A stretch of 64,000 nt of DNA from Marseilla massiliensis (GTDB taxonomy: Bacteria; Bacteroidota; Bacteroidia; Bacteroidales; Bacteroidaceae): contig NZ_JACJJG010000005.1 in NCBI RefSeq assembly GCF_016899855.1, positions 21,897 through 85,896 of the forward strand, given 5' to 3'. Of this stretch, positions 27,701 to 35,372 are shown one piece after another (the first letter of the stretch is position 1; each line of letters begins with the position of its first letter). The position numbers were made by a program, and so were the translations under genes. Below the pieces are notes generated by a model. The model worked only from the letters and a program-made list of their open reading frames with translations. It was not told the origin of the DNA and searched no databases.

Positions 27701-29373
27701 TCATGCCCGACACGTCGGTCATCATATCACACGGCAAGAACAGCAAGCGGCTGATGGTAAGCGCAAGGACAAAGGACGGCCGTAAGTTCAACTTGAAGTA
27801 CAGGAAGCTTGACAACAACCGCATACGCATAATCTCAAAGGTTGACACGGCTACCACGTTGAAGCTCACCGTTACTCCGAAGGCTCCCATTGAGGACACA
27901 AAGTGGTACAAGACGGCTCAGTGCATAGCCCGCGGACTAATGCTTGTGCGCAACGTAAGTTTCTCTTACCGCAACCAGTACAGTATGTACCTGCCCGGTT
28001 TCATGCCCGAGGTGGGCGACATGTTCGGCCAGCGTGGCGGCGACATAATGGCTCCGGGACTTGGCTTTGCTTTCGGTTTTGCCGGCGACGACTATATCAA
28101 CAAGGCGGCCGACCGTGGCTGGCTGCTCATGGCCGACAGCGTTGCCACGCCGGCTACGACCAGTCTTACCGAGGATTTCCAGCTGCGCATGACGCTCGAA
28201 CCGGTAAAGAACCTGAAGATAGACCTCAACGCCAGCCGTACGGAGACTAAGTCGAAGAGCATTCAGTACATGTATTCGGGCATGCCTACCACGCAGAGCG
28301 GCACGTTAACCATGACCACCATAAGTCTTGGCAGCGCCTTCGAGAGCATGGGCGACGCCACCAACGGCTACCGCTCGGCTACGTTCGAGAAGTTCTGCCG
28401 TTCGCTTGACGGCTTCCGTGACCGTGTTGAGGCGCAGTATGCCGGCGCCACATATCCTGATGGTACAACGCTTGCCGGGCAGAAGTTTGACCCGGCCAAC
28501 GGCTCCGTTAGCAAGTACAGTGCCGACGTTATGATACCGGCGTTCCTCTCGGCCTACACATCCATGGGCGGCAATTCGCTCTCGATATTTCCCACGCTGG
28601 CGCGCCTGTTGCCCAACTGGACGGTGCGTTACAGCGGACTGGTGCAGCTGCCGTGGTTCCGCGACGTGTTCAAGAGCTTCAACATCAACCACGCTTACAA
28701 GAGTATTTACGCCGTAGGCTCGTACAGCTCGTACAGTTCGTACATGGAGTACATGAACGGTCTGGGCTTCATCAACGACGCCACGACGGGCAATCCTGTG
28801 CCAAGCAGCATGTACAACGTCAGCACAGTGAGCATTAACGAGTCGTTCTCGCCGCTGCTGGGTATTGACATGACGTTTAACAACAACCTTACATGCAAGC
28901 TGGAGTACCGCAAGACGCGCGTGCTGAGCCTTAGTATGACGAGTATACAGATAAACGAGGCAACCAGCAGTGACTGGGTTGTGGGCATGGGATATAAAAT
29001 CAACAACTTCAAGCTGTTCGGCGGACGGCGCAGCCGCAGGGTGCGCTCGAGCGGCAGAAACAATGACGAGAGCACTGGCAGCACTACGTCAAAGTCGGGC
29101 AGTGGATTCAATACCGACCTTAACCTGCGCCTCGACCTGTCTTACCGCAAGCAGGCTTCAATATGCCGCGACATAGCCTCGATGACCAATTCGGCCAGCA
29201 GCGGCAACACGGCATTCAAGCTGTCGTTCTCTGCCGACTATACCCTGTCGCGCCTGTTGACGATGAGCTTCTATTATGACCGCCAGACAAACACGCCTCT
29301 CTTGTCGTCGAGCAGTTATCCGACCACGACCCAGGACTTCGGCCTCAGCCTGAAGTTCTCGCTCACGAGATAA
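21784..29373 (+). CDS. sprA: SprA/Sov, giant outer-membrane translocon protein of type IX secretion
   Basis: 2529 residues from the ATG at 21784; an in-frame ATG at 21676 is rejected because that stretch runs through repeat DNA and only the later start gives a signal peptide (MVRKSIYTVLFVLLAVSTVG). SprA-type features are the early FADMHFDLGPAEKIFGPGG block, KIKINLSVNGKVGDK-like strand repeats, GLNWLPQNISFDTEMTRNY in the second half, and a terminal strand ending LSLKFSLTR. SprA is the 36-strand barrel conduit of the T9SS. A Lys/Arg/Ser-rich linker lies near 1915-1965 and another Arg/Ser/Gly-rich stretch near 2420-2450. No other T9SS gene is in the window. Confidence 0.93.
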   Translation: MVRKSIYTVLFVLLAVSTVGFAVGVPFRQDVRTARPVQGGAGQGATAADDSARQAVTALSKIVVEEDTIPDSLLHPRWKIQRITPVTQADLDTYSADLSFPDNIKQEVVYVDSLDRYYIGSKMGDSYLSTPIAMTPEEYRKWSERREFERFFREKNDTMIKEKGKDKFSFADMHFDLGPAEKIFGPGGVRIKTQGTAELKFGATLKNIDNPSLPIRNRKTTTMDFDEKINLSVNGKVGDKVNMNLNYNTDATFDFDSQNLKLKYEGKEDEIIKLVEGGNVSFPSNSSLVTGATSLFGIRTDLQFGKLSLQTVVSQKKSSSKNVSSKGGTQVTPFEFDVTDYEENRHFFLSRYFRDRYDDAMSRLPNLTTGITINRVEIWVTNKTGTTTNSRDIVALTDLGENTSVSNPMWGLTGQPVPSNTANSEYSTMVNSYAAARDINQTSTVLDAVPGFTGGVDYEKLESARLLNSSEYTVNTALGYVSLRTSLQTDQVIAVAYEYTYGGVTYQVGEFASDIQDVSQALFVKSLKNTSNNPQQGNWDLMMKNVYYLASSVEKDKFRLDVKYQSDTTGVYLSYIPEQQVKDQPIIRLIGADRLDNNNKANSNGYFDYVDGYTVSNGRVFFPKVEPFGDYMYTALMSKGVSSAVAQRYSFTELYDSTKTTAKQIAEKNKYQISGQFRGTLANVISLGAYNVPQGSVVVTAGGVTLTEGTDYTVDYSAGEVTILNQSIIDAGTTVNVSLESNTDYAQERKTFLGLNWQYDFSKNFQLSGTIQHLSEQALTTKVSMGSEPLNNTLWGLNINWKQESQWLTNMLDKLPFLHCTQPSQISFTGEFAQLIAGQASGVQDNASYIDDFENTKNAIDVSTPTSWILSSVPSMFPEHSDKTTLQSGYNRALLAWYTIDPLFTRRSSSLTPSHIKSDLDQLSNYYVREVYVRELFPARSENSYSGSVSTIPILNLAYYPDERGPYNFNPNLNYDGTLQNPQQHWGGMMRKLDTSDFETANIEYIEFWLLDPFIYSNQQSDANQYGGDLYINLGEVSEDVLRDGRKFYESGMPVDGSESYTTTQWGKIPTQATVTYAFATTDGSRELQDVGYNGLTDEEEREFGAYQEFLSAIQGKVSPAQLDSIMNDPANDDYHYFRGSDFDRIEAPILRRYKRINNPQGNSPDSNSRTESYDTSYKTTPDVEDINQDYTLNEYENYYQYRISMRPEDFVVGQNFIVDKRETSPTLRNGDEGHATWYQFRIPLDDFEEKVGSINDFSSIRFMRMFLTNFSKPIVLRFATLDLVRGEWRMYEQPLSNTSSESGSMSVSAVNIEENNDKTPVNYILPPGITREQDPTQPQLAEENEQALSFTVNNFSTNEAKAVYKNTTLDIRQYKRLQMFVHANAFEQNTTNLSDNQLALFIRLGSDYRNNYYEYEIPLKLTPPGIYGRYSVEDARMVWPEENMLDIPLSVFTNIKKARNTAKSQGLASFVSVYSAYDEDHPNNKVSIVGNPTLGEVKTMMIGVRNLSGEIKSGEVWINELRLKEYNNEGGWAAQGALNVQLSDIGSLNATGKIVTNGFGGIEDGVAERSQDDYKTYSFTANIELGRFFPDKAKVTAPLYYSITQEETRPKYNPLDTDLLLDESLDAISDSHERDSIESIAVTKTTNTNFSLSNVRVGIQTKRHPMPYDPANFSFSYSHSHRYTTGQTTVYEREDNWRGALNYSYTPVYKPFEPFRKLIKSKSKWYDILKRFGLNWLPQNISFDTEMTRNYYELQERDMESTEGNMLPLTFSEQFLWNRSFSVRWDLTKNLHMNFSSATNAEIEEPYTPINKDLYPDSYSAWKDSVWTSIKDFGRPLDYNQTFTASYQLPLNLIPIFDWVNADGNYNATYNWTRGTELEDGTSLGNSITMNRQYNINGTFNLEKLYNHVPFLKKTNDRFNKTVRSSRLSSSRQRNNRKARTTAKGGKGSKDDEKEKKVLPKNKRSFEKEIVLMPDTSVIISHGKNSKRLMVSARTKDGRKFNLKYRKLDNNRIRIISKVDTATTLKLTVTPKAPIEDTKWYKTAQCIARGLMLVRNVSFSYRNQYSMYLPGFMPEVGDMFGQRGGDIMAPGLGFAFGFAGDDYINKAADRGWLLMADSVATPATTSLTEDFQLRMTLEPVKNLKIDLNASRTETKSKSIQYMYSGMPTTQSGTLTMTTISLGSAFESMGDATNGYRSATFEKFCRSLDGFRDRVEAQYAGATYPDGTTLAGQKFDPANGSVSKYSADVMIPAFLSAYTSMGGNSLSIFPTLARLLPNWTVRYSGLVQLPWFRDVFKSFNINHAYKSIYAVGSYSSYSSYMEYMNGLGFINDATTGNPVPSSMYNVSTVSINESFSPLLGIDMTFNNNLTCKLEYRKTRVLSLSMTSIQINEATSSDWVVGMGYKINNFKLFGGRRSRRVRSSGRNNDESTGSTTSKSGSGFNTDLNLRLDLSYRKQASICRDIASMTNSASSGNTAFKLSFSADYTLSRLLTMSFYYDRQTNTPLLSSSSYPTTTQDFGLSLKFSLTR

Positions 29374-29429
29374 GCCTTTTGCCGGGCGTTATGGGCAATC
29401 GGCATTTTAAGACATATTCCTTTCAAATC

Positions 29430-29518
29430 CGAAAGGCCGCCTTCTGCGTTGTCAAGGACGGCCTTTTACCGTGTTATATGCCGTCTTTCGGACGGTTAAA
29501 GGCGGCCTTTTAAAACCG
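29430..29518. repeat. GGCCGTC-family palindromic cluster
   Basis: Consecutive units GAAAGGCCGCCTTCTGC, AAGGACGGCCTTTTAC, GCCGTCTTTCGG and AAAGGCGGCCTTTT. The outer pair GGCCGCC/GGCGGCC and the inner pair GACGGCC/GCCGTC are both complementary. It follows sprA. Confidence 0.85.
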
Positions 29519-29694
29519 TAAGGATTATACCTTGTTGCGCTTACGGTCTGTATTCGTATGGTGTACGGCCGTGGCTGACTGTAAGGATAGTCGCGCCTCG
29601 GCTTATAATTTTCAACTGGCGTAGTTGCTTGCGGCGTGTCAAAAAATGGAGTTTATATATCAATTAACATTGAACAGTTTGTCATATTTTTTCA

Positions 29695-29702
29695 TATCTT
29701 TG
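29695..29702 (+). promoter_or_regulatory. -7 box for rhaD
   Basis: TATCTTTG, with TTG 22 nt upstream (29670-29672). The ATG at 29715 follows only 12 nt later, so the transcript leader is very short. Confidence 0.5.
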
Positions 29703-29714
29703 CAACATAAAACT

Positions 29715-30533
29715 ATGAACAATATGAAAAGTATACTTGACGGACGTCCCGCTCTTAAGCAGGAAGTAGACAAGGTGGCCGAGGTAGCCGGCTATCTGTG
29801 GCAAAAAGGCTGGGCCGAGCGTAACGGCGGAAACATTACCGTGAACATTACCGAACTTGTAGACGATGATATAAGGCAAATGCCGGCCATCAGCGAGGTT
29901 AAGCAAATCGGCGTTACCCTGCCACATCTTAAGGGCGCTTACTTCTTCTGCAAGGGCACCAACCGCCGCATGCGCGACCTTGCTCGCCGCCCTATGGAGA
30001 ACGGAAGCGTAATAAGGATACTTGACGACTGCGCAAGTTACGTTATCATAGCTGACCAGCCGGTCAATCCTACAAGCGAGCTGCCTTCTCACCTCATGGT
30101 TCACGACCATCTCATCGAGAAGGGGTCGCCTTACCGTGCGTCGCTGCACACTCATCCTATCGAACTCGTCGCGATGACGCATATCCGCAAGTTCCTCGGC
30201 AAGGACGTGCTTACCAAGCTGCTCTGGAGCATGATTCCCGAGACAAAGGCGTTCTGTCCGCGTGGCTTGGGCATAATACCATACGAGCTGCCAAGCAGTG
30301 TTAAACTGGCTGAAGAGACCGTACGCCAGCTTGACGACTATGACGTGGCTATGTGGGAAAAGCACGGCGTGTTTGCAATCGACAAGGACATAATGCAGGC
30401 TTTCGACCAGGTTGACGTGCTGAACAAGAGCGCCCTGATATATATCGCAGCCAAGAACATGGGCGAGGAGCCGGAAGGAATGAGCGACGAGCAGATGGCC
30501 GAGATGACCAAAGCGTTTAATTTACCGAAATAA
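29715..30533 (+). CDS. rhaD: Rhamnulose-1-phosphate aldolase
   Basis: Zinc class II aldolase splitting L-rhamnulose-1-phosphate into dihydroxyacetone phosphate and L-lactaldehyde. Start at 29715 gives 272 residues, as in characterised RhaD (about 274); a longer upstream reading is rejected because it would run through the promoter. Motifs are ERNGGNITV near the N-terminus (phosphate site), SLHTHPIEL with two zinc-binding His near residue 150, and the third His in MWEKHGVFA near 220. It is transcribed toward rhaT, unlike the rest of the rhamnose genes, so it has its own promoter. Confidence 0.94.
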   Translation: MNNMKSILDGRPALKQEVDKVAEVAGYLWQKGWAERNGGNITVNITELVDDDIRQMPAISEVKQIGVTLPHLKGAYFFCKGTNRRMRDLARRPMENGSVIRILDDCASYVIIADQPVNPTSELPSHLMVHDHLIEKGSPYRASLHTHPIELVAMTHIRKFLGKDVLTKLLWSMIPETKAFCPRGLGIIPYELPSSVKLAEETVRQLDDYDVAMWEKHGVFAIDKDIMQAFDQVDVLNKSALIYIAAKNMGEEPEGMSDEQMAEMTKAFNLPK

Positions 30534-30616
30534 GTAAGGATGGATATCATCAATGTAGCTAAACGATAAAATCTTATCATTCTCAGATAATATTAGTTTA
30601 AGAGTCTATTTAGACG

Positions 30617-30657
30617 CGTGCCACCAATGTTGTGAAACATCGGTGGCACGTTTTTTT
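30617..30657 (+). terminator. rhaD terminator
   Basis: CGTGCCACC (30617-30625) pairs with GGTGGCACG (30642-30650) and the pairing continues inward with one mismatch; seven T follow. It separates the convergent rhaD and rhaT. Confidence 0.9.
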
Positions 30658-30663
30658 ACTTTT

Positions 30664-31677
30664 TTACTTGATGACTTGCGGCAGGAACGACGATATGATA
30701 AGTATCACGAGGCCAGCGATCAGCACAGCGATTGTCTTGCGTGAGCAGCCTTTCCACTCCTTGAGAATTATTCCCCATACGTTGCTGAACGTAACGTTGA
30801 GCGCCATCAGTATGCACCACGAGAACGTAAGCAGCACGGCCGAGTCGGTAAGGAAGCCCTTGCCAAGGCTCAATCCGAAGAACTGGCTGTACCATAACAG
30901 GCCCGCGAGGGCGCAGAAGATGATGTTGTTGGCGTAAAGTCCGGTCTCACGGTAGTCTTTCCATGTGTTGTTCTTGCTGTTCTGCATAAAGCAGTACACG
31001 GCATTCGTGATGAATCCTCCTGCCGTAACGAGCAGGGTAGCGGGCAGGGTCTTGAACATCGGAGCCGTCGCATCGCCGAAATTAAGGTGCTCGCCGAAGC
31101 CCAGGCCTATGCTGAAACAGGCGCTCATAAAGCCCGCGAGCAATGCCACTATTATGCCCTTGGTAAAGTTGAAGTCCTTAACAGCCTTCTTCTTTTCCTC
31201 CTCGCTTAGCGACTGCGACTTCATGTTGCCTGCCACTCCGATAACTCCAATGCCTATCAGCGTGACCACCACGCCTACTATAACCGGTGTGGTAAGGTCT
31301 TGGGTGTTACCCGTGAACACAGGGGTAAGTATCGTTCCAAGTCCCGCGCACGTGCCGAGGGCTATGCTTTGGCCAAGAGCTACGCCGAGATAGCGCATGG
31401 AAAGGCCGAATGTCAATCCTCCTATACCCCACAGGACGCCGAAGAACATCGTGAGCAGCGACGCTTTCGGGTCGGCCGTGTACAGCTCCATGAGCCCGTG
31501 CCCTTCGGGTACGGCCAGCAATGCGCCCAACAGCGGGAATATCAGCCATGCGAAGATGCCCTGCACGAGCCAGTAAGACTCCCAGCTCCATGCCTTTATC
31601 TTATTGATAGGCACGTAGCAGCTTGACTGGCAGAAGGCGCCGATGGCGATTATCAAAAGTCCGATAAATATTTCCAT
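30664..31677 (-). CDS. rhaT: L-rhamnose/H+ symporter
   Basis: Inner-membrane permease for L-rhamnose. The ATG at 31677 is chosen over one 39 nt upstream, giving 337 residues (characterised RhaT about 344) and beginning with the first helix MEIFIGLLIIAIGAFCQSSCYVP. About ten hydrophobic segments are visible; NKIKAWSWESYWLVQGIFAW near 25-44 and the GALLWYSQFFG motif near 270 are typical RhaT blocks. It is last in rhaB-rhaA-rhaT, 84 nt after rhaA. Confidence 0.94.
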   Translation of the reverse strand: MEIFIGLLIIAIGAFCQSSCYVPINKIKAWSWESYWLVQGIFAWLIFPLLGALLAVPEGHGLMELYTADPKASLLTMFFGVLWGIGGLTFGLSMRYLGVALGQSIALGTCAGLGTILTPVFTGNTQDLTTPVIVGVVVTLIGIGVIGVAGNMKSQSLSEEEKKKAVKDFNFTKGIIVALLAGFMSACFSIGLGFGEHLNFGDATAPMFKTLPATLLVTAGGFITNAVYCFMQNSKNNTWKDYRETGLYANNIIFCALAGLLWYSQFFGLSLGKGFLTDSAVLLTFSWCILMALNVTFSNVWGIILKEWKGCSRKTIAVLIAGLVILIISSFLPQVIK

Positions 31678-31761
31678 GATATAAAGTTTGCCTGTAAAAA
31701 GATAACAAGCAGGCAAGGGCTTTATCCTTGTCTGCTTGTTTCTTGACTGTTTGTTGTGTTA

Positions 31762-33018
31762 TCAGTTTCTCTTTGACGTTACGTCGTTCTCGTATTTCTC
31801 CACCTCGGCGATGAAGTCCTGGCCTACGGGAACGTTGTTGCGCAGGCAGAATTCGTCGTAAACCGCGTTCCAAGGCAGGGCTTTCTCTTCCTCGAGCAGT
31901 GCCAGACGCTCGAATCCCTTGCCCTCGTCCTCGTATTTCCTGAGCGTAGCCAATGGCTCCAACAGGGCGCGGAGCATGCACTTCTGGGCTGCGCGGCTAC
32001 CGATGACGTACGCTCCGATACGGTTGATTGAAGCGTCGAAGTAGTCGAGACCGTAGTGAACACGGTCAAGCGCACCTGCCCTTACAATCTCGTTGAAGAG
32101 GTCCATGGTCGGGTCGTCCATGATGGTTACGTGGTCGGAATCCCAGCGGATAGGACGGCTTACGTGGAGCATAAGCTCCGGAACGTACAGCAACATGGCC
32201 GAAACTTTGTCCGCAACGCTCTCCGTCGGGTGGAAGTGGCCGGTGTCGAGGGTTATCATCTTGCCTGTCTGGGCTGCGTAAGCGGTATAGAAGTCGTTTG
32301 AACCTACGGTGTAGCTTTCCAGTCCTATGCCGAATACTTTGCTCTCGATGCAGTCCTTCATGTTGTCGTACTTCGTGGCGAAGATATCGTCAAGCGAGGC
32401 TTTAAGCAGTTCACGGTACTTCAGCTTGTTTACTGTCATGTCCTTGCTTCCGTCGTGTACCCATACGTTCATTATGCATGGATCGCCCTGCGCCTTACCC
32501 ATTTCTTCTGCGATGGCGCGGCAGCGCTTTGTGTGTTCAATCCAGAAGTTGCGTATTCCGTCGTCCGGGTTAGCCAGGGTAAGGTTCCCGCTCTTCGGGT
32601 GTGAGAACGATGTTGAGTTGAAGTCGAGCTTCATGTTGTTTTCCTTAGCCCACTCAATCCAGCTCAGGAAGTATTCGGGAGTTACCTCGTCGCGGTCAAC
32701 GGACTTGCCCTTGAAGTCTCCGTATATTTCGTGCAGGTTCAGTCTGTGTGTGCCCGGTATGAGGCTTTTTGCCTTCTCTATGTCCATGCGCACCTCGTCG
32801 ATGTTGCGTGCACGGCCGGGATAGTTGCCTGTTGTGGCTATACCGCCGCTAAGCGAGCCCGTAAGGTTCTCGAATCCGATTACGTCATCGGTCTGCCAGC
32901 AGTGCAGGCTGAGGTGGAAATCTTGCATTTGCGCGATTACTTTCTCCGTGTCGACGCCTATTTCGGCGTAACGCTCTTTGGCTATTTCATAAGCCTTGGT
33001 TATAAGTTCTTCCTTCAT
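31762..33018 (-). CDS. rhaA: L-rhamnose isomerase
   Basis: Metal-dependent isomerisation of L-rhamnose to L-rhamnulose. The 418-residue length matches the E. coli enzyme (419). The TIM-barrel metal sites are visible: MNVWVHDGSKD (about 205-215), the KVFGIGLESYTVGSND block (about 248-263), LDTGHFHPTE (about 278-287) and the DSDHV motif (about 315). It lies in the minus-strand rha operon between rhaB and rhaT; the rhaB-rhaA gap is about 112 nt. Confidence 0.96.
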   Translation of the reverse strand: MKEELITKAYEIAKERYAEIGVDTEKVIAQMQDFHLSLHCWQTDDVIGFENLTGSLSGGIATTGNYPGRARNIDEVRMDIEKAKSLIPGTHRLNLHEIYGDFKGKSVDRDEVTPEYFLSWIEWAKENNMKLDFNSTSFSHPKSGNLTLANPDDGIRNFWIEHTKRCRAIAEEMGKAQGDPCIMNVWVHDGSKDMTVNKLKYRELLKASLDDIFATKYDNMKDCIESKVFGIGLESYTVGSNDFYTAYAAQTGKMITLDTGHFHPTESVADKVSAMLLYVPELMLHVSRPIRWDSDHVTIMDDPTMDLFNEIVRAGALDRVHYGLDYFDASINRIGAYVIGSRAAQKCMLRALLEPLATLRKYEDEGKGFERLALLEEEKALPWNAVYDEFCLRNNVPVGQDFIAEVEKYENDVTSKRN

Positions 33019-33130
33019 GTTGTTCGTTTTAAGGTTTATGTTATTTGATTTTATTCTGCCGTAATAAATGGGTTGGTCGGCAGGCTGCGGGTACGCATGC
33101 TGTTCCCTGTCTGTTTTTCCGGTAGTGTGG

Positions 33131-34612
33131 CTACTGCTTTCCTGTCACCTCCAGATATCTGCCGTAGGCTTTGTCCCATAAGTCGTGGTCTTGCGGGTCA
33201 AAACGCTTTATGCTTACGCTGTCGGCGATAATCCGTCGCATGTCGAATATGTCGCCGGCCTGGCCTGAAGCCTTGGCCTGAAGCATGATGTTGCCCAGTG
33301 CCGTGCATTCTTGCGGCCCCGCGAGGACGGTCAGTCCCGTAGCGTTGGCCGTAAACTGGTTGAGCAAGTCGTTCCTTGAGCCTCCGCCTATTATGTGCAA
33401 TGTGTCGATAGTGAACGGTGCCATCTCCTTCAGCCAGCCTGCCACTTGGCGGTAACGCAGGGCAAGGCTCTCGAAGATACAGCGGCAAATCTCGGCGTAT
33501 CCCTCTGGAACGTGCTGCCCTGTGGTGCGGCAGTACGCCTTGATTGCTTCCTGCATGTCTGCCGGATTGGCGAATGTCTCGTCGTCAGGGTTGATTATGC
33601 TTTGGAACGCCGGTGCCTTCATGGCGTCTGCCAGCAGCGTTGCGTAGTCGGCGGGAGCGTCCTCGCCCCATTCCTTGCGGCATCTTTCGAGCAGCCACAT
33701 GCCGCAGATGTTCTTCAGGAAGCGTGTCGTTCCCTCTATGCCGCCTTCGTTGGTGAAGTTGCGGTCGTAGCTTACATTATTAATAATAGGCTCTTTTGTC
33801 TCTATGCCCATCAGGCTCCACGTGCCGCTGCTGAGGTACGCGAAGCGTTCGTCCTTGGCAGGAACCGCCGCCACTGCGCTTGCCGTATCGTGTCCGGCCA
33901 CGGCTATTACCGGTACGGGGCCGAGTCCCGTCATCTTCTGTACTTCTTCGGTAAGCGTGCCGATACGGTGTCCCGGGGTAACCATCTGGCCGAACATGTC
34001 GCCCGACAGTTCCAGACTGTCAAGCAGCCTTGGGTCAAGTTCCTTGGTTACGGGGTTGAGCAGCTGGCTGGTTGACGCTATTGTATATTCGCAAACGGCT
34101 TTTCCCGTGAGCATCCAGCTCAGCGCATCGGGCACGAAGAGTATCTTGTTGGCATTGTTGAGGGCTGAGTTGCCGGCAAGGCGCATGGCGTAGAGCTGGA
34201 ACAGTGAGTTGAAGTTCATGAACTGTATGCCCGTGGCGCGGTAGACGTCTTCCTTGGATACGGCATTGGCGAAGTACTCCTCGGGCACTCCGAAGGTGTA
34301 TGGGTCGCGGTAGGATATAGGGTTGCGCAGCAGCGCTCCGTCGTTACCGACGCACACAAAGTCTACTCCCCATGTGTCGATGCCTATGCTTTCTATCTCA
34401 AGTCCGCGCTTTGCCGCAAGCTTGAGGCCCTTGATTATCTCGAAGTAGAGGGCGTAGATGTCCCAATAGAAGTGTCCGCCCGTCTCGATAAGGTTGTTGG
34501 GGAAGCGGGTGAGCTCCTCAAGTTCCACTTTGCCGTCGCCAATCGTCCCGACAATGGTTCTGCCGCTTGTCGCCCCGAGGTCGACAGCGAAGTAGCAGTG
34601 AGAATTGTTCAT
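33131..34612 (-). CDS. rhaB: Rhamnulokinase
   Basis: FGGY-family sugar kinase phosphorylating L-rhamnulose at O1 with ATP. The start at 34612 gives MNNSHCYFAVDLGATSGRTIVG, placing the ATP-binding DLGATSGR close to the N-terminus; the 48-nt longer frame is rejected. 493 residues. Other motifs are IGIDTWGVDF (about 78-87), VAGHDTASAVAAVP (catalytic Asp region, about 240) and HIIGGGSRNDLLNQF (adenine site, about 405). It is the first gene of rhaB-rhaA-rhaT; an AraC regulator lies about 2.2 kb away beyond nhaD. Confidence 0.95.
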   Translation of the reverse strand: MNNSHCYFAVDLGATSGRTIVGTIGDGKVELEELTRFPNNLIETGGHFYWDIYALYFEIIKGLKLAAKRGLEIESIGIDTWGVDFVCVGNDGALLRNPISYRDPYTFGVPEEYFANAVSKEDVYRATGIQFMNFNSLFQLYAMRLAGNSALNNANKILFVPDALSWMLTGKAVCEYTIASTSQLLNPVTKELDPRLLDSLELSGDMFGQMVTPGHRIGTLTEEVQKMTGLGPVPVIAVAGHDTASAVAAVPAKDERFAYLSSGTWSLMGIETKEPIINNVSYDRNFTNEGGIEGTTRFLKNICGMWLLERCRKEWGEDAPADYATLLADAMKAPAFQSIINPDDETFANPADMQEAIKAYCRTTGQHVPEGYAEICRCIFESLALRYRQVAGWLKEMAPFTIDTLHIIGGGSRNDLLNQFTANATGLTVLAGPQECTALGNIMLQAKASGQAGDIFDMRRIIADSVSIKRFDPQDHDLWDKAYGRYLEVTGKQ

Positions 34613-34775
34613 TCTTATGTTTTTATGTATTAAATTTTCTTTTTGCGGCCGGTTTGCCATGTTGTATATGGCTTAGCTGAGCGTGCTTTTCCGCCGCTGC
34701 TTATGTAGTCTGATAGGATATGTGTGAGCGCCGGCGAATGTCTGTCAATAGTTTGCCTGCACTACTTGTCATTGG

Positions 34776-34783
34776 CAAAGGTA
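34776..34783 (-). promoter_or_regulatory. -7 box upstream of rhaB
   Basis: Minus strand TACCTTTG, about 164 nt upstream of the rhaB ATG. No TTTG at the -33 spacing, as expected for an activator-dependent promoter. Confidence 0.45.
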
Positions 34784-34990
34784 AGTATTATTTTATAAAA
34801 TATCGTATTGTAATTTGATATTTTGACAATAAGTTTTGAGAATTTTACAAATGACGGCTTTGCGGCCTGTTTGTGGGCATGCTCAGCCTTGGTTTTGCCT
34901 GCGGCGGTTAAGGCGTTGCGCATCAGTGTTTTACATGTCTTGCGGAGAGTCTTGCCGTGTGTGCCGTAGGGCCTTGTTGCCGAGGTGTTT

Positions 34991-35076
34991 GTAAAAGACG
35001 GCTTTTTGTAAGCCGAAAGGCCGCCTTTCAGCCTGTAAAAGGCCGTCTTTTGCGATGCGTTTGACGGCCTTTTGCG
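34991..35076. repeat. GGCCGTC-family palindromic cluster
   Basis: AAAAGACGGCTTTTTG, GAAAGGCCGCCTTTC, AAAAGGCCGTCTTTTGC and TTGACGGCCTTTTGC in tandem, with alternating orientation. Confidence 0.85.
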
Positions 35077-35325
35077 TGTCGTCCGGAATTGGGCAGGACG
35101 ATAAGTGTATCTTTGTTATTTGCCATTCCGCTGCATTGCCGTAGGTTAAAGCCGTCATGCCAAATGGCCGGCAGGCTCTTTCCGCGAGGTGGCACGGCGG
35201 AAGGGTAGTGGTGTACAGGCCTCTCTAATGGCGCTGGTGGCGTATAGGCACTATAAAAACGGTGGTAAAAGAAAGTAAAATACGTGAATGTTTATTAATA
35301 AAACGAAGTTTTCAGAAATTATCAT

Positions 35326-35333
35326 TAATTTTG
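35326..35333 (+). promoter_or_regulatory. -7 box for nhaD
   Basis: TAATTTTG, 40 nt before the chosen ATG. A GTTTTC stretch stands near the -33 position. Confidence 0.5.
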
Positions 35334-35372
35334 CAATCTGGAAATAGCAATCTTAACTTAAAAACAAACTTA

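Larger units (their letters stand above)
34661..35325. other. Divergent intergenic region between rhaB and nhaD
   Basis: About 700 nt without a convincing gene. It holds the presumed rhaB promoter near 34783-34776, an AT-rich segment at 34790-34855 where an AraC-type operator could lie (ATATC and GATAT half-sites 17 nt apart around 34800-34822), the GGCCGTC cluster at 34991-35076, and an isolated forward TATCTTTG at 35108-35115 with nothing obvious behind it. Confidence 0.5.

Noticed and set aside
34991..35076. Riboswitch upstream of nhaD
   Set aside because: The structure is the dispersed GGCCGTC repeat, found at many unrelated genes, and lies upstream of the nhaD promoter.
35108..35115. 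Isolated TATCTTTG as a promoter of a hidden gene
   Set aside because: No ORF, structured RNA or terminator follows before the nhaD promoter.
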